DNA from: Myxococcus flavus
GTDB taxonomy: Bacteria; Myxococcota; Myxococcia; Myxococcales; Myxococcaceae
Direction of reading: 5' to 3'
DNA length: 64,000 bases
NCBI RefSeq assembly: GCF_050038885.1
Contig: NZ_CP143624.1
Coordinates: 9,424,001-9,488,000, forward strand
The stretch's first letter is position 1; the number at the start of each line of letters is the position of its first letter. Positions 41,664-51,634 of this stretch are shown in pieces. The notes beneath the pieces were generated by a model. The model saw nothing but the letters and a program-made list of their open reading frames with translations. It had not been told where the DNA came from and made no database searches. Both the position numbers and the translations under genes were made by a program.

Positions 41664-42392
41664 ATGAGCCTGAACGACATCCTCCATTACCTTCGCCTGG
41701 GTGGCGTCACCCTCGCCCTGCTGCTCTTCGCCTCGGTCGCGGCGCTCATTGTCGCCGTCGAGCGCATCATCGCGCTCTGGGGCGTGGGGGAGCGCTCACG
41801 CGCCTTGGGTGAGACAGTGAACAAACACCTGCTGCGCGGCGACGTGGCGGCGGCTCGCACCGCGGCCGAGCGCTCCGACGCGGTGGCCGCCGACATCTTC
41901 CTGGCCGGGTTCGACCGGCTGGAGCGCAGCCGCGTCTCCGGGGGCTCCGGCATCGAGGCCGCCGTGGAGCGCGAGCGCGCCCAGGTGGCCCTCAAGCTGC
42001 GCCGCTACCTCTGGATCCTGGCCACCATCGGCTCGATTACGCCCTTCGTGGGCCTCTTCGGCACCGTGGCCGGCATCATGCGCTCCTTCAAGGACCTGGG
42101 CCTGGACGTGGAGGCCGGCGGCACTGGCGGCAGCGCGGCGGTGATGACGGGCATCTCCGAGGCGCTCGTGGCCACCGCCGTGGGCATCCTCGTCGCCGTG
42201 CAGGCCATGGTCTTCTACAACTACTTCCAGGCCCGCCTGTCGCGCGTGCTGGTGGAGCTGCGCCTGATTGGCGATGAGTTCGTCGAGCTGCTCAAGGAGC
42301 GGGCCGCCGGCCTGCCCCCCGCCGAGCCCACGCCGCCCACGCCCGAACCCCAGGCCACCAGCGCGGCGCGCGCCGACGCGCAGCCCGCCTGA
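41664..42392 (+). CDS. MotA/TolQ/ExbB proton-channel protein
   Basis: This 242-residue membrane protein has three membrane segments (about 14-34, 112-135 and 156-180) in TolQ/ExbB layout. The signature WILATIGSITPFVGLFGTVAG (about 114-134) and the GISEALVATAVGILVAV segment are present. The C-terminus is Pro/Ala-rich. With the next gene it would form a proton-driven ExbB5-ExbD2 motor. I chose the ATG at 41664 because upstream reading is antisense to the DUF4292 gene. No TonB, TolA or receptor gene is close by. Confidence 0.9.
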   Translation: MSLNDILHYLRLGGVTLALLLFASVAALIVAVERIIALWGVGERSRALGETVNKHLLRGDVAAARTAAERSDAVAADIFLAGFDRLERSRVSGGSGIEAAVERERAQVALKLRRYLWILATIGSITPFVGLFGTVAGIMRSFKDLGLDVEAGGTGGSAAVMTGISEALVATAVGILVAVQAMVFYNYFQARLSRVLVELRLIGDEFVELLKERAAGLPPAEPTPPTPEPQATSAARADAQPA

Positions 42393-42410
42393 GCCGGAGG
42401 AGAACGCACC

Positions 42411-42863
42411 ATGGCCATGGGCAAGACACCGGGCAGCGACGACGGCGCCGAGGAAGGCGTCTTCGCCGAAATCAACATCACCCCGCTCACCGACATCTTC
42501 CTGGTGCTGCTCATCATCTTCATGGTGACCAGCTCCGTCATCGTCCAGCAGGGCCCCGGGGGCGGCGCCAAGGCGGGCCTCAAGGTGAACCTGCCCAAGG
42601 GCGGCGCCGCGGACGTCACCGCGCGCACCACGGACCTGTCCGTGGCGGTGCTGGCGGACGGCCGCTTCATGCTCGCCGGGAACGTTGTCTCCCAGGACGA
42701 GCTCCAGCAGGCCTTCGACGAGGCCAAGCAGAAGGACGCCGAGACGGTGGTCATCGTCCAGGCCGACGAGGGCGTTCCCCACGGCACCGTGGTGCAGGTG
42801 ATGGAGCTGGCCAAGAAGGCCGGGCTCGCCCAGCTCGCCATCGGCGTGCGCGAAGGCGAATGA
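42411..42863 (+). CDS. ExbD/TolR-family protein
   Basis: This 150-residue protein has one membrane segment with the essential aspartate in INITPLTDIFLVLLIIFMV (about 22-40). A periplasmic domain with the ExbD pattern (VVIVQADEGVPHGTVVQVME) follows. GGAGGAG lies 8 bases before the ATG. It is paired with the ExbB-like gene, 18 bases apart. The pair could power TonB-type import, Tol-Pal constriction or, in myxobacteria, motility-type machines; the sequence does not decide. Confidence 0.92.
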   Translation: MAMGKTPGSDDGAEEGVFAEINITPLTDIFLVLLIIFMVTSSVIVQQGPGGGAKAGLKVNLPKGGAADVTARTTDLSVAVLADGRFMLAGNVVSQDELQQAFDEAKQKDAETVVIVQADEGVPHGTVVQVMELAKKAGLAQLAIGVREGE

Positions 42864-42870
42864 AACACGA

Positions 42871-42901
42871 AGGCCACCCAGGGCGGATGCCCGGGTGGCC
42901 T
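42871..42901. terminator. Perfect hairpin terminator (first of two)
   Basis: AGGCCACCC, then GGGC, loop GGAT, GCCC and GGGTGGCCT form a near-continuous 13-base-pair GC stem right after the ExbD stop. It lies between convergent genes and would act in both directions. It lacks a strong T-run. Confidence 0.65.
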
Positions 42902-42911
42902 CGGTGCGTCA

Positions 42912-42936
42912 GGTGCCCCGCTTCACGCGGGGCACC
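42912..42936. terminator. Perfect hairpin terminator (second of two)
   Basis: GGTGCCCCGC, loop TTCAC and GCGGGGCACC give a perfect 10-base-pair stem 15 bases before the stop of the convergent acyl-CoA dehydrogenase gene. It probably terminates that leftward transcript, and with the adjacent hairpin it insulates both. Confidence 0.65.
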
Positions 42937-42951
42937 GACTCAGGTCCAGCC

Positions 42952-44796
<1,845 letters not shown>

Positions 44797-44872
44797 GGCC
44801 ACTCCTGCGTGACGGCTCGCTGCCCGCCCTCATTGAAAAGGGACAAGGTCAGCGGCGCGTTGAGACGCAAGA

Positions 44873-44901
44873 AGTGTGGCGGCGACTGATTTTTGAGTCA
44901 A
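44873..44901 (-). promoter_or_regulatory. Possible promoter of the acyl-CoA dehydrogenase gene
   Basis: Reading leftward, TTGACT (complement 44896-44901) is followed after 17 bases by CACACT (complement 44873-44878). The -35 is 5 of 6 consensus and the -10 is weak. It lies about 80 bases before the ATG at 44796. Confidence 0.35.
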
Positions 44902-44922
44902 CCCAGAATGACACCTCGCGTT

Positions 44923-44946
44923 GAGCGGCGGTCAGAACCGCCACTC
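44923..44946 (-). terminator. Hairpin terminator after the dehydratase genes
   Basis: GAGCGGCGGT, loop CAGA and ACCGCCACTC form a 10-base-pair stem with one mismatch (a G-U pair on the RNA), 18 bases after the dehydratase stop. It separates that operon from the acyl-CoA dehydrogenase gene. Confidence 0.5.
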
Positions 44947-44964
44947 GAGACGCGCTGCGGCTGC

Positions 44965-45636
44965 CTACTTCTTCGCCTTCTTTGCCGTGGGAAGCGTGGC
45001 TGTCTTGGCCGCCGGCTTTTCCCGGGGGACCGTCTTCTTCGACGAGACACCCGCGCGGCGTTCGTCCGCATCCTCGCCCTCGTCGCTGGAAGCGGCGGTG
45101 CTGGAGGGAGTCGCGGACGCGGGCGCGGCGGCGGAGCTCAGGCTCTCGCGCGGCACCTCCACCACGATGGGGGACTGCCCCGAGCGCTGCCGGTTCTCGT
45201 CCTCGAGCGAGTAGAAGAGCTGGATCTGCGAGGAGCCCTTCATCACCAGCTCGCCCTTCTGGTTCTCCGCCCAGAGGTCGATTTCGACGAAGTACCGGCC
45301 GCCCGAGCCGTGCCGGTCGCTCACTCGGCCCTTGCACACGACGGTGTCGCCCGGCCACACCATCTTGATGAAGCGCACGTTGTAGCGGCGCATCTGCCCG
45401 CCGCGCGCCCAGTCGCTGATGAGCTGGCCGAGCATGCCCATGACGAGCATGCCGGGGGCGTAGACGCTCGGCATGCCCACGCTCTTGGCGTAGAGCTCGT
45501 CGACGTGGACCGGATTGAAGTCACCGGACGCACCGGCGTAGCGCGCCAGCTGGACGCGGTCGACGGGCGCCTTCGCCAGCGCGGGCAGCTCGTCCCCCAC
45601 GCGGATGGCTTCGAAGTACAACTTGCGCGCGGGCAT
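44965..45636 (-). CDS. MaoC-like hot-dog hydratase/dehydratase with basic tail
   Basis: This 223-residue protein has a MaoC-type hot-dog domain at about residues 5-140. The hydratase-2 catalytic pattern is in the segment ARYAGASGDFNPVHVDELYA (Asp and His about five residues apart), followed by the APGMLVMGMLGQL helix. After residue 150 comes a Ser/Ala/Glu-rich and then Lys/Ala/Thr-rich tail (AAKTATLPTAKKAKK), unusual for the family. ATGA overlap with the next gene links them. The two look like the HadB and HadA halves of a (3R)-hydroxyacyl-ACP/CoA dehydratase. Confidence 0.85.
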   Translation of the reverse strand: MPARKLYFEAIRVGDELPALAKAPVDRVQLARYAGASGDFNPVHVDELYAKSVGMPSVYAPGMLVMGMLGQLISDWARGGQMRRYNVRFIKMVWPGDTVVCKGRVSDRHGSGGRYFVEIDLWAENQKGELVMKGSSQIQLFYSLEDENRQRSGQSPIVVEVPRESLSSAAAPASATPSSTAASSDEGEDADERRAGVSSKKTVPREKPAAKTATLPTAKKAKK

Positions 45637-46085
45637 CACGGGGTCTCCTTGGCGGCGCGGACCACCAGCGTCCGGCGAGCGCGGAACACGAGGTTGCCTT
45701 CCTCGTCGCGGCCTTCGTCCTCGATGACCGCGATATCCATCTTCCCGGACATGCCAGGGCGCTCGAAGACATCCGACACGCGGGTGGAAACGTAGATGCG
45801 GTCCCCGGCGAAGATGGGCCGCTCGTAGTCGAAGCCCTGCTCCGCGTGGAGCAGGCTCTTGATGCCCACGCCCAGGAGCTCCCGCAGGTCCGCCGCGGAG
45901 TGGAAGGACGCGGGGAACGTGGGGGGCGCGATGATGGTCGGGTAGCCCGAGGCCCGGGCGTACTCCTCATCGTAGTAGATGGGGTTGTAGTCCCCGATGG
46001 CCTCCGCGAACCGACGGATGGCGCCCTTTTCGACCTCGTTCAGCGTCGGCGGCGAGGCGCGGCCGATCGCGTTCTTGTCCAGCAT
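45636..46085 (-). CDS. FAS1-like dehydratase half, HadA/HadC-type
   Basis: This 149-residue single hot-dog domain matches the N-terminal MaoC/FAS1-like dehydratase half. It has VEKGAIRRFAEAIGDYNPIYYDEEYA (about 18-43), YPTIIAPPTFPASF and EQGFDYERPIFAGDRI. In mycobacterial HadAB the HadA half binds the acyl chain and the partner half is catalytic. The stop overlaps the MaoC gene start by 4 bases. It starts 15 bases after the DapB-like gene. Together they would dehydrate 3-hydroxyacyl thioesters in fatty-acid elongation or a secondary pathway. Confidence 0.83.
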   Translation of the reverse strand: MLDKNAIGRASPPTLNEVEKGAIRRFAEAIGDYNPIYYDEEYARASGYPTIIAPPTFPASFHSAADLRELLGVGIKSLLHAEQGFDYERPIFAGDRIYVSTRVSDVFERPGMSGKMDIAVIEDEGRDEEGNLVFRARRTLVVRAAKETP

Positions 46086-46099
46086 TTCCTCTCCTGACT

Positions 46100-47101
46100 C
46101 TAGCGTCCGGCCGGAAGCTCGAGCACCGTGAGGAGCCCAGCTTCGGCGGCCGTCAAGCGTGGCGCGGCATTCACCAGCGCATTCGCGGTGGCCCGGTCGC
46201 CCGCCACTCCCCCCGGGATTTCCAACACCAGCTTCGGGTCAGCGTCGATTTCGATACGGTCCTTGGGCTCGTCCGCCCCCACGGCGATGGTCAGCTCCAG
46301 CCGCACCCGTTCCTGTCCATCCTCCAACCCCACCACCGACTGGAACATCCCAGCCACCCTTCCCTTCCTGACGGGGAACGCGCCGCCGGAGATGTCCTCC
46401 TCGGCGAACACGGGGGCTACTTCTTCTTCGAAGTCGTCGCAATCGAGCCCCAGGCCGAGGGCCGCGAGCGCCGCCGACTCTACGAGGCCGACATGACCCA
46501 GTTGCTCACTGTCCACCAGGTCGAAGAACTCGTCCTCGGTCAGCCCCGCGCCCACCTTGCGCTGGAGCGCCTCGCGCCGCGTGCGCGCGTCCACCACGCG
46601 CGTCACGGTCGCGCGCCGCACGGGGCCGCACACCTGCCCGGCGACCGCCACCAGACGGTCCATCACGAAGCCCGGATTCGCACCGGTGCCCACCACCGCC
46701 ACGCCCGCCTTCTGCGCGGCCTGGTCGAGCTTGTCCGCCAGCTCCGGATACCGCAGGTGCGGGAAGGCCAGCTCCTCGCAGGTGCTGGCCACCGGCAGGC
46801 CGCGCCTCACCGCGTCCAGCACCTGGTCGATGACCTTCGGCAACCGCGAGCCGGTGGCATGCAGCACCACCACGCCCTTGCGCTTGCCCACCGCCTGCTC
46901 CAGCGAGTCCACCACCTTGATGCGGGGAGCAGGACCGCCCAGGACCTCTCCCAGCGAGCGACCCACCAGGCCGGATTGGACGTCCACCGCGCCGATGAGC
47001 TCCACCTCCGGCGAAGACATCGCGGCCCGGGCAATTTCCTGACCGATGAACCCCAGCCCCATCACCACCACCGGCACGGGCCCTTCCGGGGCTTTAGCCA
47101 T
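46100..47101 (-). CDS. Dihydrodipicolinate-reductase-like dehydrogenase
   Basis: This 333-residue protein is counted from the ATG at 47101 (GGAG 9 bases upstream); a GTG 15 bases earlier is possible. The NAD(P)-binding motif VVVMGLGFIGQEIA starts at about residue 11, and the region with GANPGFVMDRLV (about 139-150) resembles the DapB N-terminal fold. It is longer than DapB (about 270) and lacks the clear DapB lysine motif. It resembles the 2,4-diaminopentanoate-dehydrogenase-like group. The substrate is unknown. It begins the operon with the two dehydratase subunits. Confidence 0.8.
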   Translation of the reverse strand: MAKAPEGPVPVVVMGLGFIGQEIARAAMSSPEVELIGAVDVQSGLVGRSLGEVLGGPAPRIKVVDSLEQAVGKRKGVVVLHATGSRLPKVIDQVLDAVRRGLPVASTCEELAFPHLRYPELADKLDQAAQKAGVAVVGTGANPGFVMDRLVAVAGQVCGPVRRATVTRVVDARTRREALQRKVGAGLTEDEFFDLVDSEQLGHVGLVESAALAALGLGLDCDDFEEEVAPVFAEEDISGGAFPVRKGRVAGMFQSVVGLEDGQERVRLELTIAVGADEPKDRIEIDADPKLVLEIPGGVAGDRATANALVNAAPRLTAAEAGLLTVLELPAGR

Positions 47102-47275
47102 CGGAGATTGCTCCACGATTCCAAGGGGTTAGCGATACAGTCCAGCGTTGCCGCGCACCATAAATCACACCTTGGCGGGCAGGCAAGCGTGACGTGGTTC
47201 TACCAGTCTTCCTGCAAGGGAGAACCTCCAAGGATTTCCACGGTTTAGAAGCATACGTGGGGGCCTGGGGGCCTT

Positions 47276-47302
47276 TTGGGCGCCGATACGTGCGTGTATA
47301 AA
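47276..47302 (+). promoter_or_regulatory. Possible promoter of HD-GYP response regulator gene
   Basis: TTGGGC (47276-47281), a 15-base spacer and TATAAA (47297-47302) lie about 45 bases before the ATG at 47346. GGAGG near 47332 provides the ribosome site. The spacer is short, so this is a weak call. Confidence 0.3.
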
Positions 47303-47345
47303 GCTGTACAGGCACGCTGTTCTCCTGGTTGGAGGCTCCTCGGGC

Positions 47346-48461
47346 ATGGATCGCATCCTCGTCGTGGACGACGACGTACTTATCCTGGCGGCGCTGTCCC
47401 GCATCCTCCAGGCCGAAGGCTACGACGTCGTCACGCACAGCGACCCGGCGCTGGCCGCGCGCGAGGTGGGCTTCCAGGTGGTGCTGACGGACTTCATGAT
47501 GCCGTACCTCAACGGCATCGAGCTGCTGGGGGCCCTGCGGGAGAAGAACCCCAAGGCCGTGCGGCTGATGCTGACGGCCGCGGCGGACTTCCGCACGGCA
47601 TCCGAGGCGGTCAACCGCGGCGAGGTCTTCCGACTGCTGGGCAAGCCCTGGTCGCTCAGCGACCTCACGAGCAGCGTGCGCCAGGCCTTCGACCACTACC
47701 GCCTGGTGGACGCCAACGAGCGGCTGCAGCGCGAGGTCGCGGAGAAGAACGCGGAGCTGGTGGCCATCAACCGCGACCTGGAGCGTCGGGTGGTGGAGCG
47801 CACCACGGGGCTGCTCGACGGCCTCATCAGCGCGCTGGACTACCGCGACACGGAGACGCAGTGGCACTCGCGCCGCGTGTCCCTCTACTCGCGGCGGCTG
47901 GCGCAGGAAGTGGGCTTGACGGGGGCGGCGCTCGACGTGGTGGAGCAAGGCGCGCTGCTGCACGACATCGGGAAGATTGGCGTGCGCGACTCCATCCTGC
48001 TCAAGCCCGGGCCGCTCACGCCGGAGGAATGGGTGGAGATGCGCAAGCACCCGGAGTTCGGCTACCGGATGCTCGCGAAGATGCCCTACCTGCACGAGGC
48101 CGCGCTCATCGTGCTCCAGCACCAGGAGCGCTGGGACGGCAAGGGCTACCCGCAGAACCTGGCGGGTGAGGACATCGTGCTGGGCGCGCGCATCTTCTGC
48201 CTCGCCGACACGGTGGATGCCATCACCTCCGATCGCCCCTACCGCAAGGGGCGGCCCATGAGCGTGGCCCGGGATGAAATCCGCCGCTGCGCCGGCACCC
48301 AGTTCGACCCGGCGCTGGCGGAGGCGTTCCTCAACATCCCCGAGACGGAGTGGCAGCGCATCCGCCAGGAGGTCGAGGCCATGGAAGCGGCGGAGAGCGA
48401 GCGCTGGAACAGCGATCCGCTCGGGCCGCCGGCACCGCTGGCGAAGGCCAGCTGCGCCTGA
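47346..48461 (+). CDS. Response regulator with HD-GYP c-di-GMP phosphodiesterase domain
   Basis: This 371-residue protein has a receiver domain (1-120; DDD near residue 9, Asp in LTDFMMP, Lys in GKPW). A coiled-coil linker and an HD-GYP domain (about 155-340) follow. The HD dyad is in GALLHDIGKIG and the GYP motif is HQERWDGKGYP. The usual form is HHExxDGxGYP, so the second His is Gln here. Phosphorylation would control breakdown of c-di-GMP. The C-terminus is short and acidic. It is transcribed alone, divergent from the DapB-like gene. Confidence 0.9.
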   Translation: MDRILVVDDDVLILAALSRILQAEGYDVVTHSDPALAAREVGFQVVLTDFMMPYLNGIELLGALREKNPKAVRLMLTAAADFRTASEAVNRGEVFRLLGKPWSLSDLTSSVRQAFDHYRLVDANERLQREVAEKNAELVAINRDLERRVVERTTGLLDGLISALDYRDTETQWHSRRVSLYSRRLAQEVGLTGAALDVVEQGALLHDIGKIGVRDSILLKPGPLTPEEWVEMRKHPEFGYRMLAKMPYLHEAALIVLQHQERWDGKGYPQNLAGEDIVLGARIFCLADTVDAITSDRPYRKGRPMSVARDEIRRCAGTQFDPALAEAFLNIPETEWQRIRQEVEAMEAAESERWNSDPLGPPAPLAKASCA

Positions 48462-48464
48462 GCC

Positions 48465-50618
48465 TCAGTGCGGCAGCGCCACCGCGCGCACCTCGCGGAT
48501 GACGTCCCCCTCCAGGAGCGCATCCACCACGTCCATGCCGGACACCACCTCGCCGAAGGCCGTGTAGCGGCCATCCAGGTGGGGCTGCGGTGTGTGCGTG
48601 AAGAAGAACTGACTTCCGCCGGTGTCCTTCCCCGCGAGCGCCATCCCCACGGTGCCACGCGCATACGGCATGCGCGTCACCTCGCAGCGAATGGAGTAGC
48701 CGGGACCGCCTTCCCCGTCACCGCGCGGGTCGCCTCCCTGCGCGACGAAGTCCGGCACCACGCGGTGGAAGGTGATGCCGTTGAAGTAGCCCTTCTCCGC
48801 CAACGCGAAGAGGTTGCCCGAGGTGAGCGGGGCCTCGGGTGAATTCAGGCGCACCGTGATGTCGCCCTTGTCGGTCCGGAAGGTCAGCATGGCGTGAGCA
48901 GGCGCGGCGGGGGGCCGGAACGCGTACGCGGGCTGCTCCACGCGCTCCGAGCGCACGCGCTGGCCCGTCAGCTCGCTGAGGGCCTGGGCCGCCACGCGCC
49001 GCACGTTGGCGTGCGGATGCAGGAGCCACTCGCGAAAACGCTGCTCGGCGCCCCGTCCCTGGAGCGCGACGAGCGCCCCCGCCACGGGCTCCGCGAGGTC
49101 TCCCGGCGTCTGGGAAACCCGCGCCGCCAGGGCCTCCACGCCCGGGAGCGCCTTGGCATCCTTCAGCCGCCCCGCCGTGGCCGCCGCAGCGCCCGCCACC
49201 ACCACGTCGTCCCCTTCGATGAGCTGACGCACCGGCGCCGCCGCCTCGGGCACGGGCCGCGCCGACACCACGTCCAGCGCCGCCAGCTTCACCCGCGCGT
49301 CCGGATGGCGCAGGTACTCCACCGCGAAGGCCGCGCCCCCCTGCCCCTTCGTCTGCGCCACCTCTCGCAGCCCCAGCGCGAGCCGGCGCGGCTCCGGGAC
49401 ACGCCCGTAGCCACACCCCAGGACTTCCTTCAGCGCCCCCACCTGCCGGTCCATCGCCGCCGCGAGCCGGCAGTCCAGCCACGCGAGGTCCGCGCGCGCC
49501 ACGTCCGAGGCCGCGCCCGGTTCAGCGTCCGCCAGCGCGAGCCGCAGCGACTCCAGCGTGGGGCGGCCGAAGGCCGGCAGCCCCTGCTGCGCCAGGGCCA
49601 GCAGCGGGTGGCCCTCGGCGGATCGCGCCAGCGTCTCGGCCCGGGCCTTCGCGTCGCCCGTCGCCGTCGGCAGCGGCATGCCCCGGGCGACCCGCTTCGC
49701 GCGCACCGCCAGGGCCTCCAGTGCGTCGACCGCCGCGCACGGGCCGCTGCAGGTCGCCGCCAGCTTCGCCAGCGACCGCGCCGCCTCCGCGGCCACGCGC
49801 GGCGCCGGGTCCTCCAGCAGCCGTCCCAGCACGACGGCATCCTCGGGCCCGCCCACGTCGCCAAAGCCCTTCGCACACAGGGCTCGCACGTCCGCGTCCG
49901 CATCCCCCAGGCAGCGGCGCAGCGCGGCCAGGGCCTGCGGCCGCCTCACCGTCGAAAGCAGGTAGGCACCGCTCAGCCGGGCCTCCACGGGCTGCGCCAC
50001 CCCGAGCAGCGCCTCCGCCGGCGCCAACGGCACCTGGGCGGCCACCGCGGCACCGCGAATCCGCGCCGCCACCCCCACCGCCCGCGCGGCCTGTCCCGCC
50101 AGTGACGCGTCCTCACTCCGCATCCGCTCCGCTAGCCGAGACACGGCCCCGGGCGTGCCCAGCCGGCCCAGGGCCTCGAGCACCGTGCGTCGCGCAGCCA
50201 CGTCGGACTCCGCCTCCTCGGCGGCCAGCAGCGCGGCCTCCAGCGACGCGAGCTCGGCCTCCGTCAGCGGCTCCCAGGAGAGGGCCAGGACTCCGGCCGC
50301 GAAGGCCGCCTCGCCGCGCACGTCCGCATGGGCGTCCTTCAGCCCCGCCAGCATCGCCTCCAGCGTCGAGGGGTCCTGGATGCGGGCCAGCGCTCGCAGC
50401 GCGCGCTCGCGAACCGGGACACTCGGATCGCTGGTGGCGAGCGCCACCAGGGCGCCGTTGCCCAGCGAGCGCGAGTCCTCCCAGTCCTGGATGCGGTCCA
50501 TCGAGTCCTCGGCGGCGGTTGCCACCTCCACGGGAGGCACGGCACGGACGCAGCCGGAGAGCAATGAGAGCGAGAGGGCCCAAGCCGGCAGGTGACGAAC
50601 GGAGAGCGAGCGGCGCAT
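48465..50618 (-). CDS. HEAT-repeat lipoprotein with C-terminal cyclophilin domain
   Basis: This 717-residue protein begins with a signal and lipobox LSGC (Cys23). About 530 residues of HEAT repeats follow, for example VPVRERALRALARIQDP, ADVRALCAKGFGDVGG and VRRVAAQALSELTG. The last 150 residues are a cyclophilin-type peptidyl-prolyl isomerase domain (FHRVVPDFVAQGGDPRGDG, then GSQFFFTH and FGEVVSGMDVVDAL). It would be a periplasmic or outer-membrane folding factor with a large binding scaffold. The Arg of the FHR active-site segment is kept. Confidence 0.88.
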   Translation of the reverse strand: MRRSLSVRHLPAWALSLSLLSGCVRAVPPVEVATAAEDSMDRIQDWEDSRSLGNGALVALATSDPSVPVRERALRALARIQDPSTLEAMLAGLKDAHADVRGEAAFAAGVLALSWEPLTEAELASLEAALLAAEEAESDVAARRTVLEALGRLGTPGAVSRLAERMRSEDASLAGQAARAVGVAARIRGAAVAAQVPLAPAEALLGVAQPVEARLSGAYLLSTVRRPQALAALRRCLGDADADVRALCAKGFGDVGGPEDAVVLGRLLEDPAPRVAAEAARSLAKLAATCSGPCAAVDALEALAVRAKRVARGMPLPTATGDAKARAETLARSAEGHPLLALAQQGLPAFGRPTLESLRLALADAEPGAASDVARADLAWLDCRLAAAMDRQVGALKEVLGCGYGRVPEPRRLALGLREVAQTKGQGGAAFAVEYLRHPDARVKLAALDVVSARPVPEAAAPVRQLIEGDDVVVAGAAAATAGRLKDAKALPGVEALAARVSQTPGDLAEPVAGALVALQGRGAEQRFREWLLHPHANVRRVAAQALSELTGQRVRSERVEQPAYAFRPPAAPAHAMLTFRTDKGDITVRLNSPEAPLTSGNLFALAEKGYFNGITFHRVVPDFVAQGGDPRGDGEGGPGYSIRCEVTRMPYARGTVGMALAGKDTGGSQFFFTHTPQPHLDGRYTAFGEVVSGMDVVDALLEGDVIREVRAVALPH

Positions 50619-50683
50619 GCCGCGGGCCTAGGTCAATTCTCCGCGAAAATCCAGGGGTTAGGCCACGAGGGAGTTTGACACGC

Positions 50684-51622
50684 GTGGCCCCGCGCTCCGA
50701 AGATGGGCGCTGGTTTCTCTCCGCGGGAGCGCTGGTCCTGAACTGCCCTGGCTGCGGCTCGAAGGTAGCCGCCAACACGTCCATCTGTCCCGACTGCGAC
50801 TACATCATCGATGGCTCGTTCCTCTCCGGTGGGCCATCCGCGGACGCACCCGAAGAGTCCACGGACGCCGCGGAGGATCCCCGGAGGGTCGCCAAGCCTG
50901 CCCCGCGGCGCCCCCGGCCGGCGCCGGGCCGCTCCGGAAGCCGTCCAGCAGCGGCCGCTCCGCCGAATGCGGACGCCACCAACATCCGGAGCATGGACGA
51001 GGTCGTCCGCAGCGCCCCCCAGCAGCGCGCCGCCCGCTCCGGGGCCGCGCGTCCCGCCCCGCGCAAGGCCCCCGCGCCTGCGCCGGAGCCCGTCTCCTCG
51101 GCGGACCCGTGGAACCGCTCGGACGACCTGGAGGAGAGCAGCGGCGGCGTGGCCGACCCCGACGAGCTCATCCGTGACGCGAAGGAGCTGTTCAGCCAAC
51201 TCCACGGGGGCGACAAGGTGGCGTTCTGGGGTTCGGCCCTGGTGCTGCTGTCGTGCTTCCTGCCGTGGAAGGAGACGGCGGTGGACGGCGACGTGCTCGG
51301 GCTGATGAGCCTGGGCGCTGTCGCGTTCGTGCTGTCCATCGGCATGATGACGGCCGTCACGATTCGCGTGAAGGGCTCGCTGCCGAACGTGAATCCCGTC
51401 GTGCCGTGGATGGGTCAGCTCATCGCCAGCATCGTGTGCCTCATCTGGTGCGGCATCTACATCAAGGTGTCGTCCGACACGACGATGGTGCCCACGCCCA
51501 TCGGCAACTCGGAGATGATGAACTCGTCCCCGAGCTTCGGCGTCTACGTGGCCATCCTGGGCTCGCTCGCGGCGCTGGGCGGCACGCTGCTGGGTCTCAA
51601 GGGCCAGTCCGAGCACTACTGA
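50684..51622 (+). CDS. Zinc-ribbon membrane protein (start uncertain)
   Basis: This protein of about 312 residues has a zinc ribbon (NCPGCGSKVAANTSICPDC, CxxC-x12-CxxC). A long Ala/Pro/Arg-rich linker follows, then a C-terminal hydrophobic region with four membrane segments (AFWGSALVLLSCFLPW, LMSLGAVAFVLSIGMMTAV, LIASIVCLIWCGIYI, YVAILGSLAALGGTLLG). No ATG precedes the zinc ribbon. I give the GTG at 50684 (GAGGGAG about 10 bases upstream), but a rarer CTG just before NCPGCG, with GGGAG 8 bases ahead, is also possible. It lies 12 bases before moxR. Function is unknown. Confidence 0.72.
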   Translation: MAPRSEDGRWFLSAGALVLNCPGCGSKVAANTSICPDCDYIIDGSFLSGGPSADAPEESTDAAEDPRRVAKPAPRRPRPAPGRSGSRPAAAAPPNADATNIRSMDEVVRSAPQQRAARSGAARPAPRKAPAPAPEPVSSADPWNRSDDLEESSGGVADPDELIRDAKELFSQLHGGDKVAFWGSALVLLSCFLPWKETAVDGDVLGLMSLGAVAFVLSIGMMTAVTIRVKGSLPNVNPVVPWMGQLIASIVCLIWCGIYIKVSSDTTMVPTPIGNSEMMNSSPSFGVYVAILGSLAALGGTLLGLKGQSEHY

Positions 51623-51634
51623 GCACGTCCTCGC

